Shown here: positions 1 through 6,961 of the stretch, piece by piece
Position numbering within the stretch: the stretch's first letter is position 1
How the letters are laid out: every line of letters starts with the position of its first letter
Source of the DNA: Deltaproteobacteria bacterium
GTDB lineage: Bacteria > Desulfobacterota > Anaeroferrophillalia > Anaeroferrophillales > Tharpellaceae
Length of the DNA: 8,180 bases
Assembly: GCA_030633185.1 (NCBI GenBank)
Contig: DAOVTG010000106.1
Span: 1 to 8,180, forward strand
Direction of reading: 5' to 3'
Program-made: the position numbers and the translations under genes
The notes under the pieces: model-generated
What the model was told of the DNA's origin: nothing
What the model saw: only the letters and a program-made list of their open reading frames with translations
The model's database searches: none

Positions 1-1176
1 GGTCGTTGTCAGGATAATTGTCCCGCCTATCTTACGGACAAGCCTTTAACCCCGAAAAAAATGGTTCAGGATATTCGCGAATGTCTTTATGACAAGAGTG
101 CGGTTATTGCAAAATGCAAGGCTGACGGTGAAGATATCACCTGGGGTCTGCCCGATGAAGAGAGAGCCCTGTTTGGCGGCTATCTGACCGAGGATGAGAT
201 TTGGGCCTGTACTACCTGTCGGGCCTGTATGGAAGTCTGTCCGATGTATGTCGAGCATGTTGACAAGATTGTCGATTTGCGGCGTAACCTGGTACTTATG
301 GAGAGCAGCTTTCCGGCTGAAGTCCAGCTAGTCTTTAAGAACTTTGAAAACAACAGTAATCCTTGGGGACTTGGTTGGGCTGATCGCGGAAATTGGGCCA
401 AAGGTTTAGAGGTTACGACGATGGCTGAAAACAGCGATGTCGAATATCTCCTCTGGGTTGGTTGTTCAGGTTCTTTTGATGATCGTTATAAGAAAGTTAC
501 AACCTCTTTGGTCAAAGTTCTCAAGGCCGCAGGGGTCTCCTTCTCGATTCTGGGAAAAGAAGAGAAGTGTTGTGGAGATTCGGCCCGAAAGCTGGGTAAC
601 GAATATCTCTATCAGACGCTGGCCATGGAAAACATTGAGACCTTGAACGGCTATGGGGTCAAAAATATTATTGTCATGTGTCCGCATGGTTATAATACAT
701 TGAAAAAAGATTACCAGCAGTTGGGTGGTAATTTTAATGTCATGCATCATACTGAATTTATTGCGCAGTTGTTGGCCGAGAGGCGTCTTGACTTAAAGCG
801 TCCTCTGGCGGCTAAGGCGGTTTATCACGATTCCTGTTATCTCGGACGTTACAATGATATTTATGCCCAGCCTCGGGAGATTTTGAATGAGATTCCGGGA
901 ATGGAGTTGGTCGAGATGGATCGTAGTCATAAACGCGGTTTTTGTTGCGGGGCCGGTGGTGGCCGGATGTGGATGGAAGAGGATATAGGTACCAAAATTA
1001 ATGATAACCGAGTCGCGCAAGCTCTTGAAAAAGAGCCGGAAATTGCGGTTACGGCCTGCCCGTTCTGTATGGTTATGTTCGAGGATGGTTTGAAGTTTCA
1101 TAATCGAGAAAATGACGTCAAAGTCAAAGATGTGGTTGAACTGGTCGCTGAAGCTCTGGAGGTTGGGGATGTCTAA
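1..1176 (+). CDS. HdrD/DsrK-like iron-sulfur protein with two CCG domains (5' end outside window)
   Basis: The open frame runs in from the window edge: codons before the Met at 61 already encode the tail of a ferredoxin motif (fragment residues C3 and C7, followed by P), so the true start is upstream. A second [4Fe-4S] motif, CxxCxxCxxxCP, is at C70, C73, C76 and C80. Two CCG (DUF224) domains follow: the first with C155, C190-C191-G and C227-P-H-G, the second with C279, C315-C316-G and C353-P-F-C356. In HdrB/HdrD, DsrK and HmcF such domains bind non-cubane [4Fe-4S] clusters used for thiol/disulfide or related electron transfer on the cytoplasmic side. The first domain has Gly where the last Cys of CPxC is expected. 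Related proteins can also be ETF:menaquinone oxidoreductases with a NarI-like N-terminal membrane domain; the missing part would decide. The stop overlaps the next gene by 8 bases. Confidence 0.9.
   Translation, partial: GRCQDNCPAYLTDKPLTPKKMVQDIRECLYDKSAVIAKCKADGEDITWGLPDEERALFGGYLTEDEIWACTTCRACMEVCPMYVEHVDKIVDLRRNLVLMESSFPAEVQLVFKNFENNSNPWGLGWADRGNWAKGLEVTTMAENSDVEYLLWVGCSGSFDDRYKKVTTSLVKVLKAAGVSFSILGKEEKCCGDSARKLGNEYLYQTLAMENIETLNGYGVKNIIVMCPHGYNTLKKDYQQLGGNFNVMHHTEFIAQLLAERRLDLKRPLAAKAVYHDSCYLGRYNDIYAQPREILNEIPGMELVEMDRSHKRGFCCGAGGGRMWMEEDIGTKINDNRVAQALEKEPEIAVTACPFCMVMFEDGLKFHNRENDVKVKDVVELVAEALEVGDV
1158..1162 (+). promoter_or_regulatory. Ribosome binding site fixing the start of the seven-heme cytochrome gene
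   Basis: GGAGG lies 6 bases before the ATG at 1169, inside the end of the upstream gene. This spacing favours 1169 over the in-frame upstream ATG at 1112, which would overlap the previous gene by 65 bases, and over the ATG at 1178. Translation is probably coupled to the upstream gene. Confidence 0.7.
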
Positions 1177-2239
1177 GATGACTGAAAATCAAATTTTCCC
1201 CACGGTGATTCGGAGCTTGACCAAGGGGTGGGCCGGAAAGTTGCTGAGCTCTCTCTTGTTGCTGGTCGGATTACTGGTATTCGTTGCTCAGGCACAGGCC
1301 ACCACGACCCCGGCGTTGGTTACTCATGAAGCAACAACTCAGATTATGGTTAGCGTCGATGGTTTACTGCCGATTCCGCTCGAAGTGGTGAAACCTCGGA
1401 CTAATGAAGAGTGTATGAAGTGTCACAAAGAGCCGCATTTGACTTCCGGTCGTCTCGACGGTTCCCTGGCTGAACTGCAGGTTAAACTTGAACCTTTTAA
1501 AAAGAGTCTGCACGGCAAGAAGCTGGAGTGTATCGATTGTCATGAAGATGCGGCTTCAGCGCGCCATTGCCGCAGCGGTTTTCATAAGGTTAATTGCCTC
1601 GCCTGTCACTCGAAAATCGAAGGTCTTTTTCCTCTCGGCGCCCGCGAACGGTTGAAAAAGAAGAAGATCAGGATTCCTAAAAGAAAAATGGTCGGTGACA
1701 GTTACTATCAGAGTCAGCATGGTAAAGACCTGTTGGCGGGCAAAGAGAATGCGCCCAATTGTCATCATTGTCATACCCGACATTATATTTACGGTGCCAA
1801 AAGTAAACTGTCGACGGTCAATCGCGCCAATCTGACCGAGACCTGTGGCAGCTGCCACAAGGAACGTAAGATTACGACGCTGCTTGAGCATCTGACGACT
1901 TTCCGCCTTGAAGCTCACCGCAAGGGTGACTTAAGTTTTGATTATGACCGGGGTAACTGTATCGATTGTCATCAGGGTGAAGCCGTGCATGGCCTCAAAG
2001 TCAACGAAGCCCCTTGTGCCCGTTGTCATGATACGAAAGCTAAAATAAAAGGGGTTGCGCTGGCTGGCTTCGGGCCTTTTCACCTCTATCCGGATTATGA
2101 AAATCAGTATTCGATTTGGTGTCTGCGCAATTTTTATGGTGTCTTGGTGTTACTCCTGCTGGTCGGGGCCGGTTGTGGACTGCTTCTCTATATCCTGCGA
2201 CGTTCCGCCGATTATTATCGTAAAGAAGGGGGCGAGTGA
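1169..2239 (+). CDS. Membrane-anchored heptaheme cytochrome c
   Basis: The 356-residue product has a signal peptide (hydrophobic core about residues 25-40, likely cleavage after AQA at 42-44), a periplasmic domain and a C-terminal membrane helix (about 322-343) followed by a basic tail, which suggests a cytoplasmic C-terminus. Seven CXXCH heme motifs begin at C82 (CMKCH), C121 (CIDCH), C143 (CLACH), C198 (CHHCH), C226 (CGSCH), C264 (CIDCH) and C283 (CARCH). An eighth cysteine, C134, sits in CRSGFH, which lacks the second Cys of a heme site. It overlaps the CCG-protein gene by 8 bases and the ferredoxin gene by 4, so it is probably a subunit of the same complex. Its position corresponds to DsrJ, but DsrJ has three hemes; QrcA, with six, is nearer in heme number. 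Its role would be electron exchange with periplasmic cytochromes or with the molybdopterin-like subunit. Exact family not recognised. Confidence 0.88.
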   Translation: MSKMTENQIFPTVIRSLTKGWAGKLLSSLLLLVGLLVFVAQAQATTTPALVTHEATTQIMVSVDGLLPIPLEVVKPRTNEECMKCHKEPHLTSGRLDGSLAELQVKLEPFKKSLHGKKLECIDCHEDAASARHCRSGFHKVNCLACHSKIEGLFPLGARERLKKKKIRIPKRKMVGDSYYQSQHGKDLLAGKENAPNCHHCHTRHYIYGAKSKLSTVNRANLTETCGSCHKERKITTLLEHLTTFRLEAHRKGDLSFDYDRGNCIDCHQGEAVHGLKVNEAPCARCHDTKAKIKGVALAGFGPFHLYPDYENQYSIWCLRNFYGVLVLLLLVGAGCGLLLYILRRSADYYRKEGGE

Positions 2240-2874
2240 GTACGACTATGTCCAATCCGCATAAAACTGAAAACAGTGATCTGCCTCGCTTTGGGATGGT
2301 CATCGATATTGATCGTTGCATTGGTTGTCACACCTGTGAGATCGCCTGCAAGATTGAGAATGATGTTCCTTTAGGGATCTGGCGCAGTTGGGTTAAAGAG
2401 ATTGAAAAAGGTAAATATCCTAATGTGATTCGGGCCTTTCGGCCGACGCTGTGCAATCATTGTGAGAATCCGATCTGTGTCAAGGTTTGTCCGGTCAATG
2501 CCGCCTGGCAGCGTGAAGACGGCATCGTCATGGTTGACCCGCACCTTTGTGTCGGTTGCCGTTACTGTATGTCGGCCTGTCCTTATGAGGTGAGATATCT
2601 TCATCCGACCAAGGGGATGGTTGATAAATGTGATTTCTGTAGTGTCAGGGTCGATGCCGGTTTAAAACCAAGTTGTGTTGAAGCCTGCCCGACCAGTGCC
2701 CGAATTTTTGGTGATCTTAACGATGCCAAAAGTGAAGTGGCCAAATTGGTGGCGACCAAGCCGGTTTCAACCTTGAAGCCGGATATCGGTACGGCGCCAA
2801 GAGTTTATTATATTGGTCTTGATATTGCGACCATGGAGATCAAGCGGGAGGTTAAGCTACTATGGGAAAAGTAG
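2236..2874 (+). CDS. Four-cluster [4Fe-4S] electron-transfer subunit (PsrB/NrfC/DsrO/QrcC type)
   Basis: The 212-residue product carries four cysteine groups typical of the ferredoxin subunits of DMSO-reductase-superfamily and NrfD complexes: C28/C31/C34/C38, C73/C76/C81/C85, C105/C108/C111/C115 and C132/C135/C147/C151. All 16 cysteines are present, so four [4Fe-4S] clusters are expected. The GTG start at 2236 overlaps the previous stop (GTGA) and has a purine-rich GAAGG about 6 bases before it; the ATG at 2248 is also possible but is badly spaced. There is no Tat or Sec leader and no membrane helix, unlike DsrO, which usually has a Tat signal. It may therefore be cytoplasmic, or be carried out with the Tat-bearing molybdopterin-like subunit, as for PsrB and DmsB. 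It would pass electrons between the NrfD protein and the catalytic or cytochrome subunits. Confidence 0.9.
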   Translation: MSTTMSNPHKTENSDLPRFGMVIDIDRCIGCHTCEIACKIENDVPLGIWRSWVKEIEKGKYPNVIRAFRPTLCNHCENPICVKVCPVNAAWQREDGIVMVDPHLCVGCRYCMSACPYEVRYLHPTKGMVDKCDFCSVRVDAGLKPSCVEACPTSARIFGDLNDAKSEVAKLVATKPVSTLKPDIGTAPRVYYIGLDIATMEIKREVKLLWEK

Positions 2875-3761
2875 TCTTTGATGTTCAATATCAGACAACT
2901 GTGGCTTTTTTAATCTCCTACTATTTCTATTTTACGGGATTAAGCGCCGGATCTTTCATGATCTCCACCCTCTCCTACGGTTTCGGCATGGAGAAATTCA
3001 AGCCCGCCAGTAAAATGGGGGTTATTGCTGCGGTTTTATTGTTGTTGCTGGCACCTCAGTTTCTGTTGATGCAGGTCGGTTGGCCGATCAAATCCGTATG
3101 GAACCATTTTGTCTATTTAAATCCGCTGTCGGCCATGTCCTACGGAGCTTTTCTCTTGATCCTCTATCCCATAAACTCGATAATTTACGGGATATTCATG
3201 TTCAAGGGCAACCTGAAGATGACCAAGATCTTCGGCCTGATCGGGATTCCCATGGCCTTGGCCGTGCATGGCTATACGGGTTGGATCCTGGCTTTAGGCG
3301 TCGCCCGGGACTACTGGAATACCGGTTTAATGCCGATCATCTTTCTCTTTTCCGCGATGGTCTCCGGGATTTCGATGATGATCCTTTTGATCATGATCCG
3401 GGATCGTTTCTTTACTAAAGAAAAAGTCATTAATGGTGATTTGATTGACAGCCTTGCCAAAATTCTGGGTTGGCTTTTGGTGGTCGACCTCTTTCTGGTT
3501 TTTTGTGACTTCAGTGTCTTGCTCTACTCCAAGCTTGAAGCCCAGGAAGTGGCCCACTTCATGCTTTTCGGCAAGATGTCATTCTGGTTTGTTATTGTCG
3601 AGAATCTGGTTGGTAAGGTGATCCCCATGGTGATTGTCATGATTCCGGGGATGCGTAAAAGTTATTTCTGGCTGATACTGGCGGCTCTGATGAATATGGC
3701 TGGTATTTTGGCGATGCGGATTGTTACCGTCTACGGCGGCCAGGCTTTACCTTTGATGTGA
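2862..3761 (+). CDS. NrfD/PsrC-family quinone-interacting membrane subunit
   Basis: The product has 299 residues and about eight hydrophobic helices, near residues 13-36, 52-72, 91-114, 121-147, 155-179, 200-222, 231-261 and 268-292. FTGLSAGSF at 24-32 and HGYTGW at 136-141 resemble conserved NrfD-family segments. Proteins of this family (PsrC, QrcD, ActC, DsrP, HmcC) bind quinone and anchor a four-cluster ferredoxin subunit. Eight helices fit PsrC-type members rather than the ten-helix QrcD/ActC type. GGGAGG at 2846-2851 precedes the ATG by 10 bases, and the gene overlaps the ferredoxin gene by 13 bases, which implies the two proteins are partners. The stop codon TGA (3759-3761) shares its last two bases with the outer end of a palindromic repeat, so the extreme C-terminus may have been reset by that element. 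Confidence 0.9.
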   Translation: MGKVVFDVQYQTTVAFLISYYFYFTGLSAGSFMISTLSYGFGMEKFKPASKMGVIAAVLLLLLAPQFLLMQVGWPIKSVWNHFVYLNPLSAMSYGAFLLILYPINSIIYGIFMFKGNLKMTKIFGLIGIPMALAVHGYTGWILALGVARDYWNTGLMPIIFLFSAMVSGISMMILLIMIRDRFFTKEKVINGDLIDSLAKILGWLLVVDLFLVFCDFSVLLYSKLEAQEVAHFMLFGKMSFWFVIVENLVGKVIPMVIVMIPGMRKSYFWLILAALMNMAGILAMRIVTVYGGQALPLM

Positions 3762-3887
3762 TGGCGTCGTAAAAAGTTCCGATATCCTGCGTTGTTGTGT
3801 TTTTCCAGACACTCGACATACTACTTGTATGGTCTCGCGCCTGGAAAACCACAACAACTTGTCTATCGAAATTTTTACTTAGCCATC
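3760..3887. repeat. 128-bp imperfect palindrome, MITE/REP-like element
   Basis: The two arms (3760-3808 and 3841-3887) are nearly complementary: GATGGC pairs with GCCATC at 3882-3887, GTAAAAA (3769-3775) with TTTTTAC (3872-3878), CGATA (3780-3784) with TATCG (3864-3868), GTTGTTGTG (3791-3799) with CACAACAAC (3850-3858), and TTTTCCAG (3801-3808) with CTGGAAAA (3841-3848). The centre holds a further small hairpin, CATAC (3817-3821) and GTATG (3827-3831). The form suggests a non-autonomous inverted-repeat element. No second copy is in the window and no clear target-site duplication is visible. As RNA it would fold into one long hairpin between the two halves of the gene cluster and could affect readthrough or mRNA stability. 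Confidence 0.8.
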
Positions 3888-3967
3888 TAGTGACTTTATA
3901 CGAATGCATCTTAACCTATGTTTGTCACTGATTTTCAGGATGCAAAAGTAAAAATTAGGGTGTTAAA
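3888..3967 (+). promoter_or_regulatory. Short AT-rich leader before the molybdopterin-like gene
   Basis: These 80 bases separate the palindrome from the next start codon. A usable ribosome binding site, AGGGTG at 3957-3962, lies 5 bases before the ATG. AGTGAC (3889-3894) and GTCACT (3924-3929) form a weak 6-base inverted repeat with a 29-base loop. I see no convincing -35/-10 pair; TTGTCA at 3922-3927 could be a -35 box but lacks a good partner. Either a promoter lies here or the gene is read from upstream through the repeat. Confidence 0.3.
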
Positions 3968-6283
3968 ATGAAACTAGATCGCAGAAATTTCATAAAACTG
4001 GGAGCCGTTGGGGGTGGTGCTCTGGCTTTGCCGAACCCTTTGAAGCTGGCGGAAAAAAAACGCAAACCCTGGAATCGGCAACAAGCCCGGACTTTGCGCA
4101 AATTTCGTAATCCGCGGCCGACAACCTGTGCCCTTTGTGAAAACCATTGCGGTTTGATCTCCTATCGCGAAGGGGATCAGATTGTCATGCTCCATGGTAA
4201 TCCAGACCATCCGCTGAACCGGGGTAAACTTTGCGCCCGGGCTTATGGTCAGCTTGACCGGCTTTATGATCCCGATCGGGTTCTTAAACCCAGATTGCGG
4301 GATGGTGAACGTGGTAACGGTAAGTGGCTTGAGATCAGTTGGGAAGAGGCTTATAAGGTGGTTGCCGAAAAGCTGGCCCCTTATGTCGAAAACCGAGGTG
4401 CTGGCCTGGCAGTTTTGCAAGGGCGGCAAGAGTTATTTAGTGATCATCTTATTGAGCTTTTCCCCGAGGCCCTGGCGGTAGAAGAGAGACCCTTTCTGCA
4501 CCTCAAAAGCTTGCGGCGTCAGCTTTACGGGGTGACCGGTTGCCGACGGGATTATGCTAATAGTCGTTTTATCCTCAATTTTGCCGCTGATCCTTATACC
4601 CAGGGCGAAAATATGCTCAGTGATGCCCGGGAGTTGATCGCAGGTCGGACTGAGAATGGGGCCAAGTTAGTAACCGTATCCGCCCGTTTGAATAATACCG
4701 GAGGGCGCAGTGATAACTGGATTCCAGTGGCCCCGGCCGATTATGGCAGTTTTGCCCGATCTTTAGCTTACCATCTTCTTGATAACCGACTCTATAATGC
4801 TGAAGCTCTGGCTGAGCAAGGCCTGAAAGCCTCGGAGCTCAAAAACTTACTGAAAAAATATGCGCCTGATACGATTGCCGATTCTTTGGGGGTGGAAGCC
4901 CACGTAATCAAGGATCTGGCTCAAGCCATGGTTCGTTTTAGTCCGGCCCTGGCGATTTATGACGAGGAGCTGCTGGTGGCCCCGGATGGTTGGCACAGTG
5001 CGGCTGCCGTCGAACTTTTAAATCTGCTTTTGGGTTCTCTTAACCGTCCCGGCGGTCTTTATTATTATAGCGAAGAGAGTGAACTTGCCACTGCGGCAAA
5101 CCACCTTGAAAGTCAGAAAGAGCGGCAAAAGGTCTCGCTTGACTGGTTTGCCAACTGGCTGGCCTCAAGCGGTAACAAACCCGCCATCATCAGCTATGTC
5201 AGTAATCCCGCATTTACAACTTTCAGCGGGAAATATCCGCATGCGCTCTGGTCCAATCCGCATAAAATTCCTTTTCACCTGGCTATCGATACCCATGTCA
5301 GTGAAACCTCATTTTTTGCCGATCTGATTCTGCCGGCGGCGACCGAACTTGAAACCTGGGGACTTTCCGATTGTCCTCTGGCTGACGGCCTCCGGGTTCT
5401 CTCTTTGAGGCAGCCGGTATCCCGGCTGGTGGATGAGATTTTTATGCTGCGCCAGGCCAAGGCCAAAAATCTTGATCTCTTTAAGTCCAAGCGCCAACCG
5501 GTTGAGGAGTCGCGTGATTTCAACCAGATTGTTCTTGAACTGAAAAAAGTTCTGCAGGGTGAGTCGCCCGATACGGCGTTAAGGGTTGCCGGCTGGCTTG
5601 AAGAGAAGATCAATGAGGCACCTTTTGCGGCGGCTGGTATTGACTGGAAGTCTCTGCAAAAAGCGGGCTTTCAAAATTATCATGGGGCGACTGAGACGAT
5701 AGCTTTGCGCCCCTCGGTAACGACGGCAAAATTTTTAGCATTCAATGATAAAGTGCAGTCTTTAGGTCTTGATAACTTCTCCTTGATTCCCTACCCCTGG
5801 CATGTCCTTGATAATGTGACCGCCAACAGTAAATATCTGGCCGAGTTCAGGCATGAAAATCCACTCTGGATTCATCCTTTACGGGCCGCCCGTTTAGGGA
5901 TTCATGAGGGTGATGAGGTACGTATTGAATCACAGATCGGTTCGGTGGTTGCCAAAGCCTGGCTCAGTGAAGCGATTCATCCCCAATGTGTGGCCATCGC
6001 CCTGGGTGTCGGGCATACCAAAATGGGGAGGGTAGCCCAGGCTTTAACGATCGCCAAAAGTGATCCCATGACGCGCTCTATGCTTATGCATAATCCGATT
6101 CACTTTACTCCTCTCTCGTTCCGTTTACGTTCCTGGGACAAAGTTGAGCCGGTTTGGTGGCACGAGAAGGGCAGTGGAGTTGACATCAGGCGTATTTTCA
6201 AAAGTGAAGCCGACAGTCAGGTTGCCGGTATGACCGTTGTCGATACGACGGTGCGAGTAAGGAAAACAGGTGGCAGAGCATGA
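3968..6283 (+). CDS. Tat-exported molybdopterin oxidoreductase-family subunit, Cys metal ligand not apparent
   Basis: The 771-residue product starts with a twin-arginine signal (RRNFIK at residues 5-10, then a hydrophobic run), so it is exported folded. The N-terminal [4Fe-4S] motif is C54, C57, C61 and C89 (CX2CX3CX27C). The molybdopterin domains follow, with recognisable stretches such as HVSETSFFADLILPAATELE, and a C-terminal dinucleotide-binding domain is marked by ENPLWIHP and LGIHEGDEV. Where Psr/Nap/Fdh enzymes carry the Cys or Sec ligand to Mo/W (about residues 170-185 here) there is no Cys; the nearest is C192, within GCRRD. Only a Ser (S181) is near. QrcB is a relative in which no metal was found, so this may be a structural or electron-transfer subunit rather than an active oxidoreductase. 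Presumed partners are the ferredoxin and NrfD subunits upstream. The gene overlaps the next by 4 bases. Length is usual to slightly long for the family. Confidence 0.87.
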   Translation: MKLDRRNFIKLGAVGGGALALPNPLKLAEKKRKPWNRQQARTLRKFRNPRPTTCALCENHCGLISYREGDQIVMLHGNPDHPLNRGKLCARAYGQLDRLYDPDRVLKPRLRDGERGNGKWLEISWEEAYKVVAEKLAPYVENRGAGLAVLQGRQELFSDHLIELFPEALAVEERPFLHLKSLRRQLYGVTGCRRDYANSRFILNFAADPYTQGENMLSDARELIAGRTENGAKLVTVSARLNNTGGRSDNWIPVAPADYGSFARSLAYHLLDNRLYNAEALAEQGLKASELKNLLKKYAPDTIADSLGVEAHVIKDLAQAMVRFSPALAIYDEELLVAPDGWHSAAAVELLNLLLGSLNRPGGLYYYSEESELATAANHLESQKERQKVSLDWFANWLASSGNKPAIISYVSNPAFTTFSGKYPHALWSNPHKIPFHLAIDTHVSETSFFADLILPAATELETWGLSDCPLADGLRVLSLRQPVSRLVDEIFMLRQAKAKNLDLFKSKRQPVEESRDFNQIVLELKKVLQGESPDTALRVAGWLEEKINEAPFAAAGIDWKSLQKAGFQNYHGATETIALRPSVTTAKFLAFNDKVQSLGLDNFSLIPYPWHVLDNVTANSKYLAEFRHENPLWIHPLRAARLGIHEGDEVRIESQIGSVVAKAWLSEAIHPQCVAIALGVGHTKMGRVAQALTIAKSDPMTRSMLMHNPIHFTPLSFRLRSWDKVEPVWWHEKGSGVDIRRIFKSEADSQVAGMTVVDTTVRVRKTGGRA

Positions 6284-6906
6284 AGATAGATTTCAGTTTT
6301 TATAAGGATCTGCCGGTGTGGCTGAAATCCAGCCTGATTATTGGTGTGGTTGTCTCTGTGCTTGTCGGTTTTTTTGCGGTTTCCCGTTATACCGATATTA
6401 ATGACGGGCTCTGCCGCGGCTGTCACCCGACGATTCATGCTATGTGGGAGAACTCAAAAGCTCATCCTGCGTCTAAGGTTACCTGCTATGAGTGTCATAC
6501 TAAAGAGATGGGAACCTTTCCGGATGAGGATACCAATTTGATTATCCACTACCGTGACAAAATCATACCGATTCATTTTAGCAGCGGCCGAAAAATGCTT
6601 AATGACAACTGTTTGCGTTGTCATGACGATATTCCTAAACTCAAAGAGGTTAAAAACACCCGGATCGTCAAGATTTCTCACGCTAAACATTATAAAGCTG
6701 AAAAAGTAAAAATTGATGATTGCATGGTTTGTCACTATGCGATAGCCCATGACAAATTTGCAATTGAAACCAATCGGCCGCGAATGCAGGGTTGTTTCCT
6801 TGGTGAATGTCACAAAGATGACACCAAAGAGGAGCGTTGCGAGTTGTGCCATTTTGTAAAATTGGTCGAGGAAGAAAAAGTACTTGAAAAAATAACTGAG
6901 AAATAG
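6280..6906 (+). CDS. NapC/NrfH-like membrane-anchored hexaheme cytochrome c
   Basis: The 208-residue product has an N-terminal membrane helix (about residues 16-36) that looks uncleaved, then a periplasmic heme domain. The first part, with CRGCH at 45 and CYECH at 69 joined by a segment containing WENSKAHP, resembles NapC/NrfH proteins that move electrons between menaquinol and periplasmic enzymes. Further heme motifs are CLRCH at 111, CMVCH at 148, CFLGECH at 172 and CELCH at 187. The fifth is a CX4CH site, a spacing known from cytochromes c3 of sulfate reducers. Six hemes are therefore predicted, against four in NapC and NrfH. ATGA couples the start to the stop of the molybdopterin-like gene, with AGGTGG 6 bases upstream, so this is probably its direct redox partner. 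The C-terminal tail is charged (Lys/Glu rich). Confidence 0.87.
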   Translation: MKIDFSFYKDLPVWLKSSLIIGVVVSVLVGFFAVSRYTDINDGLCRGCHPTIHAMWENSKAHPASKVTCYECHTKEMGTFPDEDTNLIIHYRDKIIPIHFSSGRKMLNDNCLRCHDDIPKLKEVKNTRIVKISHAKHYKAEKVKIDDCMVCHYAIAHDKFAIETNRPRMQGCFLGECHKDDTKEERCELCHFVKLVEEEKVLEKITEK

Positions 6907-6913
6907 TAGGGCG

Positions 6914-6946
6914 ACGGGGTTATGCGATTAGCATGGCCCCGTTTTT
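6914..6946 (+). terminator. Rho-independent terminator after the redox gene cluster
   Basis: A stem of ACGGGG (6914-6919) with CCCCGT (6937-6942) contains an inner stem of ATGC (6922-6925) with GCAT (6931-6934) and a GATTA loop, followed directly by a run of T to 6946. It begins 8 bases after the cytochrome stop codon and ends the redox unit. Confidence 0.85.
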
Positions 6947-6961
6947 CTGAGGGTTATTTAA

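Noticed and set aside
61..63. ATG at 61 as the start of the first gene
   Set aside because: The frame is open upstream and encodes the end of a ferredoxin cysteine motif, so this Met is internal.
793..1101. Minus-strand open frame of 102 codons (and similar ones antisense to other genes)
   Set aside because: It lies opposite strongly supported coding sequence and shows no motif of its own.
1112..1168. Upstream ATG at 1112 as the start of the heptaheme cytochrome
   Set aside because: It would put 19 extra residues inside the previous gene before the signal peptide. The GGAGG-spaced ATG at 1169 gives a normal leader.
3724..3909. 61-codon minus-strand open frame across the NrfD gene end and the palindrome
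   Set aside because: It consists mostly of the inverted repeat read through, has no recognisable domain and overlaps a well-supported gene. Such frames are by-products of the repeat.
3889..3929. AGTGAC/GTCACT inverted repeat as a hairpin or operator
   Set aside because: Only six pairs around a 29-base loop; too weak to call on its own.
6914..6946. Hairpin as part of a riboswitch or attenuator for the racemase-like gene
   Set aside because: It is a compact GC stem with a T run just after a stop codon, and no conserved ligand-binding fold is visible, so a plain terminator is the simpler reading.
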